From: Streptomyces sp. NWU339
Lineage (GTDB): Bacteria; Actinomycetota; Actinomycetes; Streptomycetales; Streptomycetaceae
Assembly: GCF_003143855.1 (NCBI RefSeq)
Contig: NZ_QFRK01000004.1
Coordinates: 62,001-126,000, forward strand
DNA length: 64,000 nt
Direction: 5' to 3'
Part shown: positions 1 to 9,864 of the stretch, piece after piece
How positions within the stretch are numbered: the stretch's first letter is position 1
Layout of the letters: every line of letters begins with the position of its first letter
The notes under the pieces: model-generated
Told to the model about the DNA's origin: nothing
The model's database searches: none
The model's input: the letters and a program-made list of their open reading frames with translations, nothing else
Position numbers and translations under genes: made by a program

Positions 1-43
1 GAGACAGGAGGTTAGCCGGGTGGGACGGGGCGGTGGAAATCGG

Positions 44-610
44 TTACGGGCGCCGGAGTGGCAGAGGTGCTCCCATCACGGCGTACGGCTTGGGGGCGCT
101 GGGGAAATGGACCCGGCGGGCGAGGTCCTCGTACCCCAGGGAGCGGTACAGGCCGCGGGCGGGGCTCTCGATGTCGATGGCGGAGAGGATCGAGCGGGGT
201 TCGTCGGCCCCGTCGGTGATCGTGGTGATCAGGGCGCGGCCGATGCCGTGCTTCTGGTGGCGCGGGTGGACGTGCAGTTCGGTGATGACGAAGGAGTCGT
301 CCAGCCAGTGGTCCCGGCCCTGGGCGCGCAGGTAGGGCTCGACGACGGTGGACCACCAGTGGGCGCGGTCGTTGGGCATGCCGTAGACGAAGCCGACGAG
401 ACGGCCTGTGCGGGTGGCGCCCAGGGCTCTGGCTCCGTGCAGGGTCATGTGGCGCAGCACGATCTGCCGGCGTACGGCCACCTCGTCAGGGCCGAGACCG
501 AACGCCGCCGCCTGGACCGCCAGTGCCTCGTCGACGTGGGCGGTGAGGTCGAGGGGGCCGATCACGATGTCGTCGGGACGGGGGTGCCCGTGACCGGGAA
601 AGCGCAGCAT
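44..610 (-). CDS. GNAT family N-acetyltransferase
   Basis: A 188-residue acyl-CoA-dependent N-acetyltransferase of the GNAT superfamily; the substrate cannot be told. The acetyl-CoA binding core is visible in the second half: a beta-strand with ELHVHPRHQKHGIGRALI (the R/Q-x-x-G-x-G/A loop), followed by a GLYRSLGYE motif typical of GNAT motif B. The start at 610 is chosen because the frame upstream of it is only a shadow of the next acetyltransferase. No good ribosome binding site precedes it, but TAGTCT lies seven bases before the ATG, so a leaderless transcript is possible. It follows another GNAT gene on the same strand after 98 bp. Confidence 0.8.
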   Translation of the reverse strand: MLRFPGHGHPRPDDIVIGPLDLTAHVDEALAVQAAAFGLGPDEVAVRRQIVLRHMTLHGARALGATRTGRLVGFVYGMPNDRAHWWSTVVEPYLRAQGRDHWLDDSFVITELHVHPRHQKHGIGRALITTITDGADEPRSILSAIDIESPARGLYRSLGYEDLARRVHFPSAPKPYAVMGAPLPLRRP

Positions 611-708
611 GCCGGGGAGACTACAGGGCGTCGGCACGGGCCGGGACCGCGCGGCGGACCGCACTTCGGGGCCGGGGCGCAGGGCTCGGGGCCCTGGGCG
701 GCCCCGGT

Positions 709-1557
709 TCAGAACAGGACGCTCATGAACGCGCCGACCTCTTGAAAACCCACCTTCTGGTAGGTCCGGCGCGCGGGGGTGTTGAAGTCGTTGACGTAGA
801 GGCTGGCCACGGGGGCGACGTCCGCGAGGGCGTAGCGGAGCACGGCCGCCATGCCGGGGGCGGCCATGCCCCTGCCCCGGTGTTCGGGGGCCACCCATAC
901 GCCCTGGATCTGGCAGGTCCGGTCGGTGGCGGCGCCGATCTCGGCCTTGAAGACGACCTTGCCGTCGGCGTCGAAGCGGGCGAAGGCGCGTCCGGCTCCG
1001 ACGAGTTCGGCGACCCTGGCCTGGTAGAGCAGGCCGCCGTCGCCCGCCAGGGGGGAGATCCCGACTTCCTCGGTGAACATCGCCACGCAGGCCGGCATGA
1101 TCTTTTCCATCTCGTCCTTGCGGACGCGGCGGACGGAGGAGTCCGGGGCGATGGTGTCGGGCAGCCGGTCGGTGACCATGAGGGGCTGGTGGGCGCGGAC
1201 CTCCCTGGCGGGGCCCCACTGGGGTTCGAGCAGCCGCCACAGGTCGGCGGTGGGTGCCGCGGGGCCGACGACCGAGGAGCAGCGGCGGCCGGCCCGGCGG
1301 GCACGGTCGGCGAAGGCGCGGACGGCCCGGGGGGTGGCGCAGATGGGGACCAGGTTGGCGCCAGCGTAGCAGAGGGACGTGAGCATGCCGCCCTCGTACC
1401 AGCCCCACATCTCACCGCCGAGCCGCCATGGGTCCAGGCCCGCGACCTGCACCCGGGATGTCACGAAGGCGTTCGCCACCGGCTCGCGGTCGAGGACGGC
1501 GAGGGCGGCGTCCAGGTCACTCGGTTCGAGGACCCGAGAAGTGGTCTGCGTCAACAC
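709..1557 (-). CDS. GNAT acetyltransferase with DUF4081-type N-terminal domain
   Basis: A 282-residue protein with two GNAT-like halves. The N-terminal part (about residues 1-130, with VLDREPVANAFVTSRV and GANLVPI) resembles the DUF4081 domain. The C-terminal half carries the acetyl-CoA loop WVAPEHRGRGMAAPGM and the VNDFNTPARRTYQKVGF segment of a catalytic GNAT fold. The acceptor is unknown. It lies just downstream of ispG on the same strand, with a strong hairpin between them, so it probably has its own promoter. From memory, this DUF4081-GNAT next to ispG is a conserved arrangement in streptomycetes, but no partner function follows from that. Confidence 0.85.
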   Translation of the reverse strand: MLTQTTSRVLEPSDLDAALAVLDREPVANAFVTSRVQVAGLDPWRLGGEMWGWYEGGMLTSLCYAGANLVPICATPRAVRAFADRARRAGRRCSSVVGPAAPTADLWRLLEPQWGPAREVRAHQPLMVTDRLPDTIAPDSSVRRVRKDEMEKIMPACVAMFTEEVGISPLAGDGGLLYQARVAELVGAGRAFARFDADGKVVFKAEIGAATDRTCQIQGVWVAPEHRGRGMAAPGMAAVLRYALADVAPVASLYVNDFNTPARRTYQKVGFQEVGAFMSVLF

Positions 1558-1645
1558 GCGCGGGGGGCCTCACACATTTGGGTCTGCTGGCTTCCGCACT
1601 GTACCTGCCGAATTTGTGTGCTGCCGCCCCGCGGTGGGGAAACGT

Positions 1646-1673
1646 TTCCTGCCCGGGGCGTCCCGGGCAGGAA
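1646..1673 (-). terminator. Hairpin terminator after ispG
   Basis: A perfect 12-bp inverted repeat (TTCCTGCCCGGG, four-base loop, CCCGGGCAGGAA) sits 27 bp downstream of the ispG stop codon, in the gap before the DUF4081 GNAT gene. It has the stability and place of an intrinsic terminator, although no clear T-run follows, as is usual in Streptomyces. Confidence 0.7.
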
Positions 1674-1699
1674 CGGCCTGACCAGCCGGGTCGACCGGG

Positions 1700-2857
1700 T
1701 CAGCCGGCGACCGAGATCTGTGGTTCGCCGGAGGCGATGCCGTCGGCCTGCATCCGCTCGGCGATCTTCATGGCCTCCTCGATCAGCGTCTCCACGATCT
1801 TCGACTCCGGCACGGTCTTGATCACCTCGCCCTTCACGAAGATCTGCCCCTTGCCGTTGCCCGAGGCGACGCCGAGATCGGCCTCGCGGGCCTCCCCCGG
1901 ACCGTTGACCACACAGCCCATCACCGCCACCCGCAGCGGCACGTCCATGCCCTCCAGCCCGGCGGTCACCTCGTCCGCCAGCTTGTACACATCCACCTGC
2001 GCCCGCCCGCAGGACGGACAGGAGACGATCTCCAGACCCCGCTGCTTGAGGTTCAGCGACTCCAGGATCTGCAGCCCCACCTTGACCTCCTCGGCCGGCG
2101 GCGCCGACAGCGAGACCCGGATGGTGTCCCCGATCCCCTGCGCGAGCAGCGCCCCGAACGCGACCGCCGACTTGATGGTGCCCTGGAACGCCGGGCCCGC
2201 CTCGGTGACCCCCAGGTGCAGCGGGTAGTCGCACCGCGCGGCCAGCTGCCGGTAGGCCTCCACCATCACCACCGGGTCGTTGTGCTTCACCGAGATCTTG
2301 ATGTCCCGGAAGCCGTGCTCCTCGAACAGCGACGCCTCCCACAGCGCCGACTCCACCAGCGCCTCCGGGGTGGCCCGGCCGTGCTTCTGCAGCAGCCGCC
2401 GGTCCAGCGACCCGGCGTTGACCCCGATCCGGATCGGCGTGCCGTGGTCGTTGGCCGCCTGCGCGATCTCCTTGACCTTGTCGTCGAACTGCTTGATGTT
2501 GCCGGGGTTCACGCGGACGGCGGCGCAGCCGGCCTCGATGGCCGCGAACACGTACTTGGGCTGGAAGTGGATGTCCGCGATCACCGGGATCTGCGACTTG
2601 CGGGCGATGACCGCCAGCGCGTCCGCGTCGTCCTGGGTGGGGCAGGCCACCCGCACGATCTGGCAGCCCGACGCGGTCAGCTCGGCGATCTGCTGCAGCG
2701 TCGCGCCGATGTCGGAGGTGCGCGTGGTGGTCATCGACTGCACCGACACCGGCGCGTCCCCGCCCACCGCCACCGACCCCACCTGGATCTTCCGGCTCTT
2801 GCGGCGCGGGGCCAGGGTGATCGGAACGGACGGCATGCCGAGAGAAATCGCAGTCAT
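1700..2857 (-). CDS. ispG: 4-hydroxy-3-methylbut-2-en-1-yl diphosphate synthase (IspG/GcpE)
   Basis: The 385-residue [4Fe-4S] enzyme of the MEP isoprenoid pathway, which converts 2-C-methyl-D-erythritol 2,4-cyclodiphosphate to HMBPP. Family hallmarks are the N-terminal [20 protein letters not shown], the TIM-barrel segment VRVNPGNI, and the cluster-binding cysteines in [11 protein letters not shown] and [11 protein letters not shown] near the C-terminus. Length matches bacterial two-domain IspG. The start at 2857 has only a weak GGGGTT element upstream; an internal ATG at 2836 is an alternative. With dxr two genes upstream, two steps of one pathway lie together around the site-2 protease gene. 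A hairpin at 2981-3014 separates it from that gene. Confidence 0.97.
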   Translation of the reverse strand: MTAISLGMPSVPITLAPRRKSRKIQVGSVAVGGDAPVSVQSMTTTRTSDIGATLQQIAELTASGCQIVRVACPTQDDADALAVIARKSQIPVIADIHFQPKYVFAAIEAGCAAVRVNPGNIKQFDDKVKEIAQAANDHGTPIRIGVNAGSLDRRLLQKHGRATPEALVESALWEASLFEEHGFRDIKISVKHNDPVVMVEAYRQLAARCDYPLHLGVTEAGPAFQGTIKSAVAFGALLAQGIGDTIRVSLSAPPAEEVKVGLQILESLNLKQRGLEIVSCPSCGRAQVDVYKLADEVTAGLEGMDVPLRVAVMGCVVNGPGEAREADLGVASGNGKGQIFVKGEVIKTVPESKIVETLIEEAMKIAERMQADGIASGEPQISVAG

Positions 2858-2980
2858 CTGCTGTGCAACCCCAAGTCGTGGATCAAGGTCCGGCTCCCGG
2901 TGAGCAGCGGGCTCCGCGGTCCGAGATTACGGCACGGGCATCGGCCTGAGCACATCCCGTCCGTAAACCCACCCAAAGGG

Positions 2981-3014
2981 CGATGGCCCGGAACGAAAGG
3001 GTTCCAGGCCATCG
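2981..3014 (-). terminator. Hairpin terminator after the site-2 protease gene
   Basis: Inverted repeat of CGATGGCC and GGAAC with GTTCC and GGCCATCG around a GAAAGG loop, 91 bp downstream of the protease stop and before ispG. Between it and the protease stop lies a low-complexity run of CCGGT units (about 3069-3107). Confidence 0.65.
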
Positions 3015-3105
3015 TGAACGGCGGATGTCCGGCGGATTCGCACCCGGTGGTGAGGCGGGGGCACGTACCGGTCCGTCCGGTCCCGTCCGGTCCGGTCCGG
3101 TCCGT

Positions 3106-4410
3106 CTAGGAGATCCGTATCGGGTTCACCACGTCCGCGACGAGGACGAGAAGCGTGAAGCAGACGAAGATCCCGGCCACCACGTAGGCCACCGGCATCA
3201 GTTTCGCCACGTCGAACGGGCCCGGGTCGGGGCGGCGCAGCACCCTGGCGAGGTTGCGGCGCAGCGACTCCCACAGGGCACCCGCGATGTGCCCGCCGTC
3301 GAGCGGGAGCAGCGGGAGCATGTTGAACAGGAACAGGGAGAGGTTGAAGCCCCCGAGCAGCATCACGAACATGGCCATCTGCTGTGAGGCGGGGATCTCG
3401 AGGGTGGCGATCTCGCCGCCGACCCGGGCCGCTCCGACGACGCCCATCGGGGAGTCCGGCTCGCGCGGACCGTCGCCGAAGGCCGCGTCCCACAGGGCGG
3501 GGACCTTGGACGGCAGGGCGGCGAGGGAGTCGACGGCGTCGCCGACCCGGTCGGTCATCCAGACCACGGAGTCCCCGAAGTCCTGTTTGACGACGCCGGT
3601 GGCCGCGCTGAAGCCGAGGAAGCCGGCCTTGACGTACTCACCCTCGACGTAGGCCCCGTTGGAGTCCTTCTTGGCGACCTGGTTGGTGGCGATCTTCGCC
3701 TGGAGGGTGACCTCCTGGCCGTCGCGGTCGACGACGATCGGCACGGCCTTGCCGGCGCTGTCGCGGATGAGGTCGGAGAGCGTGCCCCAGTCGTCGGTCC
3801 TGACCCCGTCGAACGCGACGATCTTGTCGCCCGCCTCCATGCCGGCCGCCGCGGCCGGGGACCGGGGGTCGGACTTCACGCACTCGTCGCGGTTCTCGCT
3901 CTGCGAGATGACGCACGGGGAGACCGAGCTGACGGTGGTGGTCTGCTGCTGGATGCCGAAGCCCATCAGCACGGTGAGGAACAGCACCACCGCGAGGATC
4001 AGGTTCATGAACGGGCCCGCGAACATCACGATGACCCGTTTCCACGGTTTACGTGTGTAGAACAGGCGTTTCTCGTCGCCGGGCTGCAGTTCCTCGAAGG
4101 CGGCGGAGCGGGCGTCCTCGATCATGCCGCGCCACGGCGAGGTGGAGCGGGCCTCCAGCCGTCCGTCGGCGCCGGGCGGGAACATACCGATCATGCGGAT
4201 GTAGCCGCCGAACGGGATCGCCTTGACGCCGTACTCGGTCTCGCCCTTGTGCCGGGACCAGAGAGTCGGGCCGAAGCCGACCATGTACTGGGGGACCCGG
4301 ATGCCGAAGAGCTTGGCGGTGGACAGGTGTCCCAGCTCGTGCCAGGCGATCGAGAGCAGCAGGCCGACCGCGAAGACGACTATGCCGAGGATGAACATCA
4401 AGGTCGTCAT
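3106..4410 (-). CDS. RseP-like site-2 intramembrane metalloprotease (M50)
   Basis: A 434-residue membrane zinc protease of the RseP/RIP family, which cleaves transmembrane segments of anti-sigma factors or signal peptides. The first membrane helix carries the zinc motif HELGH (residues 24-28). A PDZ domain (about 170-270, with [19 protein letters not shown]) follows, and the third metal ligand lies in [13 protein letters not shown] in a C-terminal helix, with another membrane segment after it. The start at 4410 gives the usual short N-terminus before HExxH and overlaps the dxr stop by four bases (ATGA), implying translational coupling. The order dxr-rseP-ispG is common in actinobacteria. Its substrate here is unknown. 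Confidence 0.93.
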   Translation of the reverse strand: MTTLMFILGIVVFAVGLLLSIAWHELGHLSTAKLFGIRVPQYMVGFGPTLWSRHKGETEYGVKAIPFGGYIRMIGMFPPGADGRLEARSTSPWRGMIEDARSAAFEELQPGDEKRLFYTRKPWKRVIVMFAGPFMNLILAVVLFLTVLMGFGIQQQTTTVSSVSPCVISQSENRDECVKSDPRSPAAAAGMEAGDKIVAFDGVRTDDWGTLSDLIRDSAGKAVPIVVDRDGQEVTLQAKIATNQVAKKDSNGAYVEGEYVKAGFLGFSAATGVVKQDFGDSVVWMTDRVGDAVDSLAALPSKVPALWDAAFGDGPREPDSPMGVVGAARVGGEIATLEIPASQQMAMFVMLLGGFNLSLFLFNMLPLLPLDGGHIAGALWESLRRNLARVLRRPDPGPFDVAKLMPVAYVVAGIFVCFTLLVLVADVVNPIRIS

Positions 4411-5669
4411 GCACGCGCCTCCGCGCTCGCCGTACGGGCAGTCAGTTCCCGGGTCCTCGCTCGCGCCCAGGTCTCCGCTTCGAGGACGTCGGGGACAGTC
4501 AAAGAGGTTCCCGTTCGCGGGGTGCCGTGCTCCTCTACCACCCGGGTGACGGTATCGATGATCCCGTTGAACGGCAGCGCGCCGGCGCGGAACGCCTCCA
4601 CGCACTCCTCGTTCGCCGCATTGAACACCGCCGGGGCGGTGCCCGCGAGCCCGCCCACGTGCCGGGCCAGGTTCACCGAGGGGAACGCCTCGTTGTCGAG
4701 GGGGAAGAACTCCCAGGTGGACGCCTTGCTCCAGTCGAAGACCGGGGCGGCGTCGGGCACCCTTTCGGGCCAGCCGAGGCCGATGGCGATGGGCCCGCGC
4801 ATGTCGGGGGGCGTCGCCTGGGCCAGTGTCGATCCGTCCGTGAACTCAACCATCGAGTGGACATACGACTGCGGATGTACGACGACCTCAATGCGATCGA
4901 AGGGAATGTCGTACAGCAGGTGGGCCTCGATGACTTCGAGGCCCTTGTTGACGAGGGTGGCGGAGTTGATCGTGATCACCGGGCCCATGGCCCAGGTGGG
5001 GTGGGCGAGGGCGTCCTCGACGGTGACGTTCGCCAGTTCGTCCCTGGTGCGGCCGCGGAAGGGGCCGCCGGAGGCGGTGACGACGAGCTTGCGCACGTCC
5101 GCGCGGGTTCCGGCGGCCAGTGCCTGGAACAGCGCGGCGTGCTCGGAGTCGACCGGGATGATCTGTCCCGGCTTGGCCAGCCCCTTGACCAGCGGGCCGC
5201 CGACGATCAGCGACTCCTTGTTGGCGAGCGCGAGGGTGCGGCCGGCCTCGAGGGCGGCGAGCGTGGGGGCCAGCCCGATGGAGCCGGTGATGCCGTTGAG
5301 GACGGTGTGGCAGTCGGAGGCGGCGAGCTGCGTGGCCGCGTCCGCTCCGGCGAGGATCTCGGGCAGCGGCTCCCCCGGCCCGTACCGCGCCGACAGCGCG
5401 TCACGCAGCGCGCCCACGACGTCCTCGCGCGCGACGGCGACCGTGCGCACCCGCAGCCGGTGGGCCTGCTCGGCGAGGAGGGAGACGCGGCCGCCGTTGG
5501 CGGACAGGCCGGTGACCCGGAAGCGGTCGGGGTTGCGCAGCACGAGGTCGATGGCCTGGGTGCCGATCGACCCGGTGGAGCCGAGGATCACCACGTCCTT
5601 GGGGCCGTCCCCCGCCACGGGGTCGTACACCAGGTGCGGGTCGGCGAGCGGAGCTGGAGCGTCGGTCAT
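4407..5669 (-). CDS. dxr: 1-deoxy-D-xylulose-5-phosphate reductoisomerase
   Basis: A 420-residue NADPH-dependent enzyme making MEP from DXP, the committed step of the non-mevalonate isoprenoid pathway. The nucleotide-binding loop [11 protein letters not shown] is near the N-terminus, [10 protein letters not shown] and [10 protein letters not shown] form the metal and substrate site, and the flap region [27 protein letters not shown] is intact. The ATG at 5669 is taken as start; another in-frame ATG at 5678 is equally possible. Its stop overlaps the start of the site-2 protease gene. Cytoplasmic; expected to be essential. Confidence 0.97.
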   Translation of the reverse strand: MTDAPAPLADPHLVYDPVAGDGPKDVVILGSTGSIGTQAIDLVLRNPDRFRVTGLSANGGRVSLLAEQAHRLRVRTVAVAREDVVGALRDALSARYGPGEPLPEILAGADAATQLAASDCHTVLNGITGSIGLAPTLAALEAGRTLALANKESLIVGGPLVKGLAKPGQIIPVDSEHAALFQALAAGTRADVRKLVVTASGGPFRGRTRDELANVTVEDALAHPTWAMGPVITINSATLVNKGLEVIEAHLLYDIPFDRIEVVVHPQSYVHSMVEFTDGSTLAQATPPDMRGPIAIGLGWPERVPDAAPVFDWSKASTWEFFPLDNEAFPSVNLARHVGGLAGTAPAVFNAANEECVEAFRAGALPFNGIIDTVTRVVEEHGTPRTGTSLTVPDVLEAETWARARTRELTARTASAEARA

Positions 5670-5757
5670 GGACCCCATTGTGTCCGGTCGCGGACACTGC
5701 CGGGGCTCCGCCCCGGCAGCTCGTGGGTCATGTCCGACGCCCCCGCCCCGGCCCACC

Positions 5758-7746
5758 TCAGCGGATCGGCCGGTGCGCGTTGCTCCGTGCGCTGGGGCCG
5801 GGCGTGGTGTCCGCGATCCAGGGGCCGTCACCCGAAGGGTCGAGGACACCCTGCTCCAGCCACTCGTAGGTGCCGGAGAGCACACCCTTGACGACCTTGC
5901 GGTCGATGTCGTCGGTGTTGGTCCACAGCCGGTCGAAGAGTTCGTCGACGCGGACGCGGGACTGGCGGCAGAAGGCGTCGGCGAGCTGGTAGGCCTCACG
6001 GCCGTGGTCGTCGCGGCGGCGCAGCAGTTCGGCACGGACGCAGGCGGCGCTCATCGCGAACAGTTCGGCGCCGATGTCGACGATCCGGCCCAGGAAGCCC
6101 TGTTTGGTCTCCATCCGGCCCTGCCAGCGGGACATGGCGTAGAAGGTGGACCGGGCGAGTCTGCGAGCCGTGCGCTCGACGTACCGCAGGTGCGGGGAGA
6201 GGTCGACCCCGTGCTTGAACTCCCCGTAGGTTCCGGGGAGCTGTCCCGGGCCCGCGACCAGTCTGGGCAGCCACTTCGCGTAGAAGACGCCCGCGTTCGC
6301 GCCCGCCTTCGCCTTGTCGCCCAGGGATTTCTCGGGGTCGATGAGATCGCCGGCGACCGACAGGTGGGCGTCGACGGCCTCCCGCGCGATCAGCAGGTGC
6401 ATGATCTCGGTGGAGCCCTCGAAGATGCGGTTGATGCGCAGGTCGCGCAGCATCTGCTCGGCGGGCACCGCCCGCTCGCCGCGCGCCCGGAGGGAGTCGG
6501 CGGTCTCGTAGCCGCGTCCGCCGCGGATCTGGACCAGCTCGTCGGCCATCAGACAGGCCATCTCCGAGCCGTACAGCTTGGCGAGCGCCGCCTCGATGCG
6601 GATGTCGTTGCGGTTCTCGTCGGCCATCTGGGAGGACAGGTCGACCACGGCCTCCAGGGCGAAGGTGGTCGCCGCGATGAACGCGATCTTCGAGCCGACC
6701 GCCTCGTGCAGCGCCACCGGCTTGCCCCACTGCTCCCGGGCCGCCGACCACTCACGGGCGATCTTCAGGCACCATTTTCCGGCGCCGACACACATCGCGG
6801 GCAGGGAGAGCCGTCCGGTGTTGAGCGTGGTGAGCGCGATCTTCAGCCCCTGGCCCTCCTCACCGATGCGGTGGCCGGCCGGGACGCGGACCTGGTGGAA
6901 GCGGGTGACGCCGTTCTCCAGGCCGCGCAGGCCCATGAAGGCGTTGCGGTTCTCGACCGTGATGCCCTCGGAGGCCGCCTCCACCACGAACGCGGTGATG
7001 CCGCCCCGGTGGCCCTCGCTCCTGGGCACGCGGGCCATGACGACGAGGAGGTCGGCGACCACGCCGTTGGTCGTCCACAGCTTCACGCCGTCGAGGACGT
7101 AGCCGCCCTCGCCGTCCGGGACGGCGATGGTGGCGAGCCGTGCCGGATCCGAGCCGACGTCGGGCTCGGTGAGCAGGAAGGCCGAGATGTCGGTGCGGGC
7201 GCAGCGCGGCAGGAACGTGTCCTTCTGCTCCTGGGTACCGAAGATCTTCAGCGGCTGCGGGACGCCGATCGACTGGTGGGCGGAGAGCAGCGCGCCGATC
7301 GCGGGGTTGGCGGAGCCGACCAGGGCGAGGGCCTTGTTGTAGTAGACCTGCGTCAGGCCGAGGCCGCCGTACTTGGTGTCGATCTTCATGCCGAAGGCGC
7401 CGAGCTCCTTGAGCCCGGTGATCACCTCGTCGGGGATCCGGGCCTCGCGTTCGATCCGGGCTCCGTCGATCTTCGTCTCGCAGAAGTCGCGGAGTTTGGC
7501 GAGGAACTCCTCGCCGCGCTCGGCTTCCTCGTCGGCCGGTAGGGGGTGGGGGTGGATGAGGTCGAGCCGGAAGCGGCCCAGGAACAGTTCCTTGGCGAAG
7601 CTGGGCTTGCGCCAGTCCTGTTCCCGGGCGGCCTCCGCGACCTGGCGGGCCTCACGTTCGGTGACGGTGGGGCGCCCCCCAGAGTGGGGTGTCTGGGGTG
7701 TCTGGGGGGACCGGGGGGACTGGGGGGACTCGGGTGTTGCGGACAT
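5758..7746 (-). CDS. Long acyl-CoA dehydrogenase family protein
   Basis: A 662-residue FAD-dependent acyl-CoA dehydrogenase, well beyond the 380-420 residues of standard members. The core contains LLTEPDVGSDPARL (FAD/substrate site), LDGVKLWTTNG, RGLENGVTRF and the C-terminal RGGRGYETADSL and RINRIFEGSTEIM motifs. About 170 extra residues follow as a helical extension (TARRLARSTFYAMSRWQ, ELFAMSAACVRAELL), as in long FadE-like enzymes. ATG 7746 is preferred over GTG 7755 because GAGG lies correctly before it. The N-terminus has a low-complexity S/T-P-Q repeat encoded at about 7677-7740. Probably acts in fatty-acid or branched acyl-CoA oxidation. Confidence 0.88.
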   Translation of the reverse strand: MSATPESPQSPRSPQTPQTPHSGGRPTVTEREARQVAEAAREQDWRKPSFAKELFLGRFRLDLIHPHPLPADEEAERGEEFLAKLRDFCETKIDGARIEREARIPDEVITGLKELGAFGMKIDTKYGGLGLTQVYYNKALALVGSANPAIGALLSAHQSIGVPQPLKIFGTQEQKDTFLPRCARTDISAFLLTEPDVGSDPARLATIAVPDGEGGYVLDGVKLWTTNGVVADLLVVMARVPRSEGHRGGITAFVVEAASEGITVENRNAFMGLRGLENGVTRFHQVRVPAGHRIGEEGQGLKIALTTLNTGRLSLPAMCVGAGKWCLKIAREWSAAREQWGKPVALHEAVGSKIAFIAATTFALEAVVDLSSQMADENRNDIRIEAALAKLYGSEMACLMADELVQIRGGRGYETADSLRARGERAVPAEQMLRDLRINRIFEGSTEIMHLLIAREAVDAHLSVAGDLIDPEKSLGDKAKAGANAGVFYAKWLPRLVAGPGQLPGTYGEFKHGVDLSPHLRYVERTARRLARSTFYAMSRWQGRMETKQGFLGRIVDIGAELFAMSAACVRAELLRRRDDHGREAYQLADAFCRQSRVRVDELFDRLWTNTDDIDRKVVKGVLSGTYEWLEQGVLDPSGDGPWIADTTPGPSARSNAHRPIR

Positions 7747-7848
7747 GAGGCTCACCTCGCCGCGAATCGGGGTGCCTGGACGACGGCCCGTGGGACCGAT
7801 GTGCGTGATCTTGTGGGCCTGTGGGACGACTTGCGTTACTGACTGGTG

Positions 7849-8583
7849 CTACCCGTTCGTATGTACCTGATGTACAGCCGCCCCACCACCCTTTGTGCGT
7901 CCATTCGGCTGATATGCCGCCGCGAGGCGTCCGTCGTGGACCTCGGCGATCCGGTCGGCGGCGGCGAGCAGGGCGCGGTCGTGGGTGACCAGGACGGTGG
8001 CGGTGGCCCGTTGGTGGGTGAGCCGGGTGACGAGTTCCATGACGGCTGCGCCGCGTTCGTGGTCGAGGGCGCTGGTGGGTTCGTCGACCAGGAGCACGGT
8101 GGGGTCGTTCATCAGGGCGCGGGCGATGTTCACCCGCTGGCGCTGGCCGCCGGAGAGCTGGTGCGGGCGGCGCCCGGCCTGGTCGGCGAGCCCGACGGCG
8201 TCGAGCAGTTCCATGGCCCGGTCACGGGCGCCGCGCGGCCTTCGGCCGTCGATGTGGGCCATGACCTGGAGCTGTTCGGCGGCGGTGAGGGAGGGCAGCA
8301 GGTTCGGCTGCTGGAAGACGATGCCGATGCTGCGGCGGCGCAGGTCGGTGAGGTCGCCCCGGCTCATCCCGGTGGTGGGGGTGCCGTCGACGGTGACGGT
8401 CCCGGAGTCGGGTGCGACGAGGGTGGCGGCGACGGCGAGCAGACTGGACTTGCCCGAACCGGACGGGCCGACCACGGCGGTGAGGCTGCCCCTGGGCACG
8501 TCGAGGCCGACGCGGTCGAGAGCGGTCAGCCGGGAGTCGCCGTCGGGGTAGGTGAGGGTGATGTCGGTCAGTTCGAGGCTCAT
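7849..8583 (-). CDS. ABC transporter ATP-binding protein (MacB/LolD type)
   Basis: A 244-residue ATPase with Walker A GPSGSGKSS, Q-loop QQPNLLPSL, signature LSGGQRQRVNIARAL, Walker B VLLVDEPTSAL and the H-loop VTHDRALL. The partner gene upstream encodes a MacB/FtsX-type permease, and the two overlap by four bases. Together they form an exporter or mechanotransmission-type ABC system rather than an importer, since no binding protein is present. A histidine kinase and response regulator gene pair is divergent to them, an arrangement often seen when the two-component system controls the exporter, for example for antimicrobial or lipid stress. The substrate is not known. Confidence 0.92.
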   Translation of the reverse strand: MSLELTDITLTYPDGDSRLTALDRVGLDVPRGSLTAVVGPSGSGKSSLLAVAATLVAPDSGTVTVDGTPTTGMSRGDLTDLRRRSIGIVFQQPNLLPSLTAAEQLQVMAHIDGRRPRGARDRAMELLDAVGLADQAGRRPHQLSGGQRQRVNIARALMNDPTVLLVDEPTSALDHERGAAVMELVTRLTHQRATATVLVTHDRALLAAADRIAEVHDGRLAAAYQPNGRTKGGGAAVHQVHTNG

Positions 8584-9695
8584 CGGGCACTCCCCAGGGC
8601 GGTCAGCGGGTCGACGGAGGTGATGCGGCGGATGGAGAGGGCGGCCCCGAGAGCGCCGAGGACGATCATCACGGCGGCGGGGACGAGGACGGTCCCGGGG
8701 GTCAGTTCGAAGGGGACGGCGGAGCCGGAGAGGGCGGCGCCGGTCGCGGCGGCGAGAGCGGTACCGAGGAGGGTTCCGCCGGTCAGCAGGACCAGGGCCT
8801 GGCTGAGGGCGTCCGCCAGCAGATTGCGTGTGGGGGCGCCCAGCGCCTTGAGGACGGCGACGTCACCGCTGCGCTGGATGGTCCACACGGTGAAGAAGGC
8901 GCCGATCACCAGTGCGGAGATTGCGAACAGGAAGCCGCGCATCAGCTGCAGGGAGCCGTTCTCGGAGGTGTAGGAGCCGATCGCGGACAGGGAGTCGTCC
9001 TTCTCGACGGTCAGGGTGCCGGCCGCCCGGTCGATGGACGCGATGTCCGCGTCCGGGCCGGTGCTCAGGGCGATGACGGTCGCGGTACGGCCGTCGGCGG
9101 CGCCGGTGTCCGCGGCGGTACCGGCGGACGGGGTGATGCCGTTCCAGGTGCCGAGCGTGGCCCACACCACGGGGGTGTGGCTGAAGGAGGCGTCCCCGCT
9201 CACCGCGGCGACGGTCAGCCGCCGGTCGGCGAGGGTGACGGTGTCGCCCGGTCCGGCCCCCAGTTCGGTGGCGGCGGTACTGGACAGCACCACCGCGCGG
9301 TCGTCGATCCGGTCGCTCTCGGGGGCGAGCGGAGAGCCCGCCGGCACGCCGAGCACCGAGACCCCGGTGGTCCGTTCCCCGGCGCTCGCCCGGGTGGTGG
9401 TGATGCCCAGCGGCTGGGCACGGGTCACACCGGGCGCCGCCGCCCAGGTCCGCCACTGTTCCTCGGTGACGGTGGAGTCGGCATACGAGAGGTCCGAGAG
9501 GTCCTGGCCGTCGGCGGGGGCGGCGAAGGCGATCCGGTCGGCCGGCAGGCCGGTCACGGCTGAGACGTTCTGCCGCGCGAGCCCCGCGGTCAGGCCGGAG
9601 AGCAGCCCGACCAGCAGGGTGATCAGCACGACCACGGTTCCCATCAGTGCGAATCGCCCCTTGGCGAACGCGAGATCCCTCCAGGCGACGAACAT
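8580..9695 (-). CDS. FtsX/MacB-like ABC transporter permease
   Basis: A 371-residue membrane protein with one N-terminal helix (GTVVVLITLLVGLLSGLTAGL), a large extracytoplasmic domain (about residues 45-245) and three C-terminal helices with the FtsX-like pattern IQRSGDVAVLKALGAPTRNLLADALSQALVLL. This four-helix plan is that of MacB-type permeases. The start at 9695 is the first Met before the conserved FVAWRDLAFAKGRF opening, with AAGGGCAGAGG upstream. Its stop overlaps the ATPase start. The 169-bp gap upstream (9696-9864) holds the divergent promoters for this exporter and for the sensor kinase. Confidence 0.9.
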   Translation of the reverse strand: MFVAWRDLAFAKGRFALMGTVVVLITLLVGLLSGLTAGLARQNVSAVTGLPADRIAFAAPADGQDLSDLSYADSTVTEEQWRTWAAAPGVTRAQPLGITTTRASAGERTTGVSVLGVPAGSPLAPESDRIDDRAVVLSSTAATELGAGPGDTVTLADRRLTVAAVSGDASFSHTPVVWATLGTWNGITPSAGTAADTGAADGRTATVIALSTGPDADIASIDRAAGTLTVEKDDSLSAIGSYTSENGSLQLMRGFLFAISALVIGAFFTVWTIQRSGDVAVLKALGAPTRNLLADALSQALVLLTGGTLLGTALAAATGAALSGSAVPFELTPGTVLVPAAVMIVLGALGAALSIRRITSVDPLTALGSAR

Positions 9696-9864
9696 GCCCC
9701 GGCCTCTGCCCTTTCGATCGGTGGAAGCGGCACGTCCCACCCTCGCGGCACGGCCCGGGTCCGGGCATCGCACACAGGGCCGGACTTTACGAATCGAAGG
9801 GTCGGGGCGCGGCTCCACCTTTTGATCGATGCCCGATGAGGGGGTTTTCGTAGGGTGGTGGGTG

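Noticed and set aside
3069..3107. CCGGT-rich run before ispG considered as a regulatory repeat
   Set aside because: It is a short imperfect low-complexity stretch downstream of the protease stop, with irregular unit length and no symmetry.
4249..7542. A 1097-codon open frame on the plus strand
   Set aside because: It lies antisense to dxr and the acyl-CoA dehydrogenase gene. Very high GC at codon position three removes stop codons from the mirrored frame; the sequence has no domain and no ribosome binding site.
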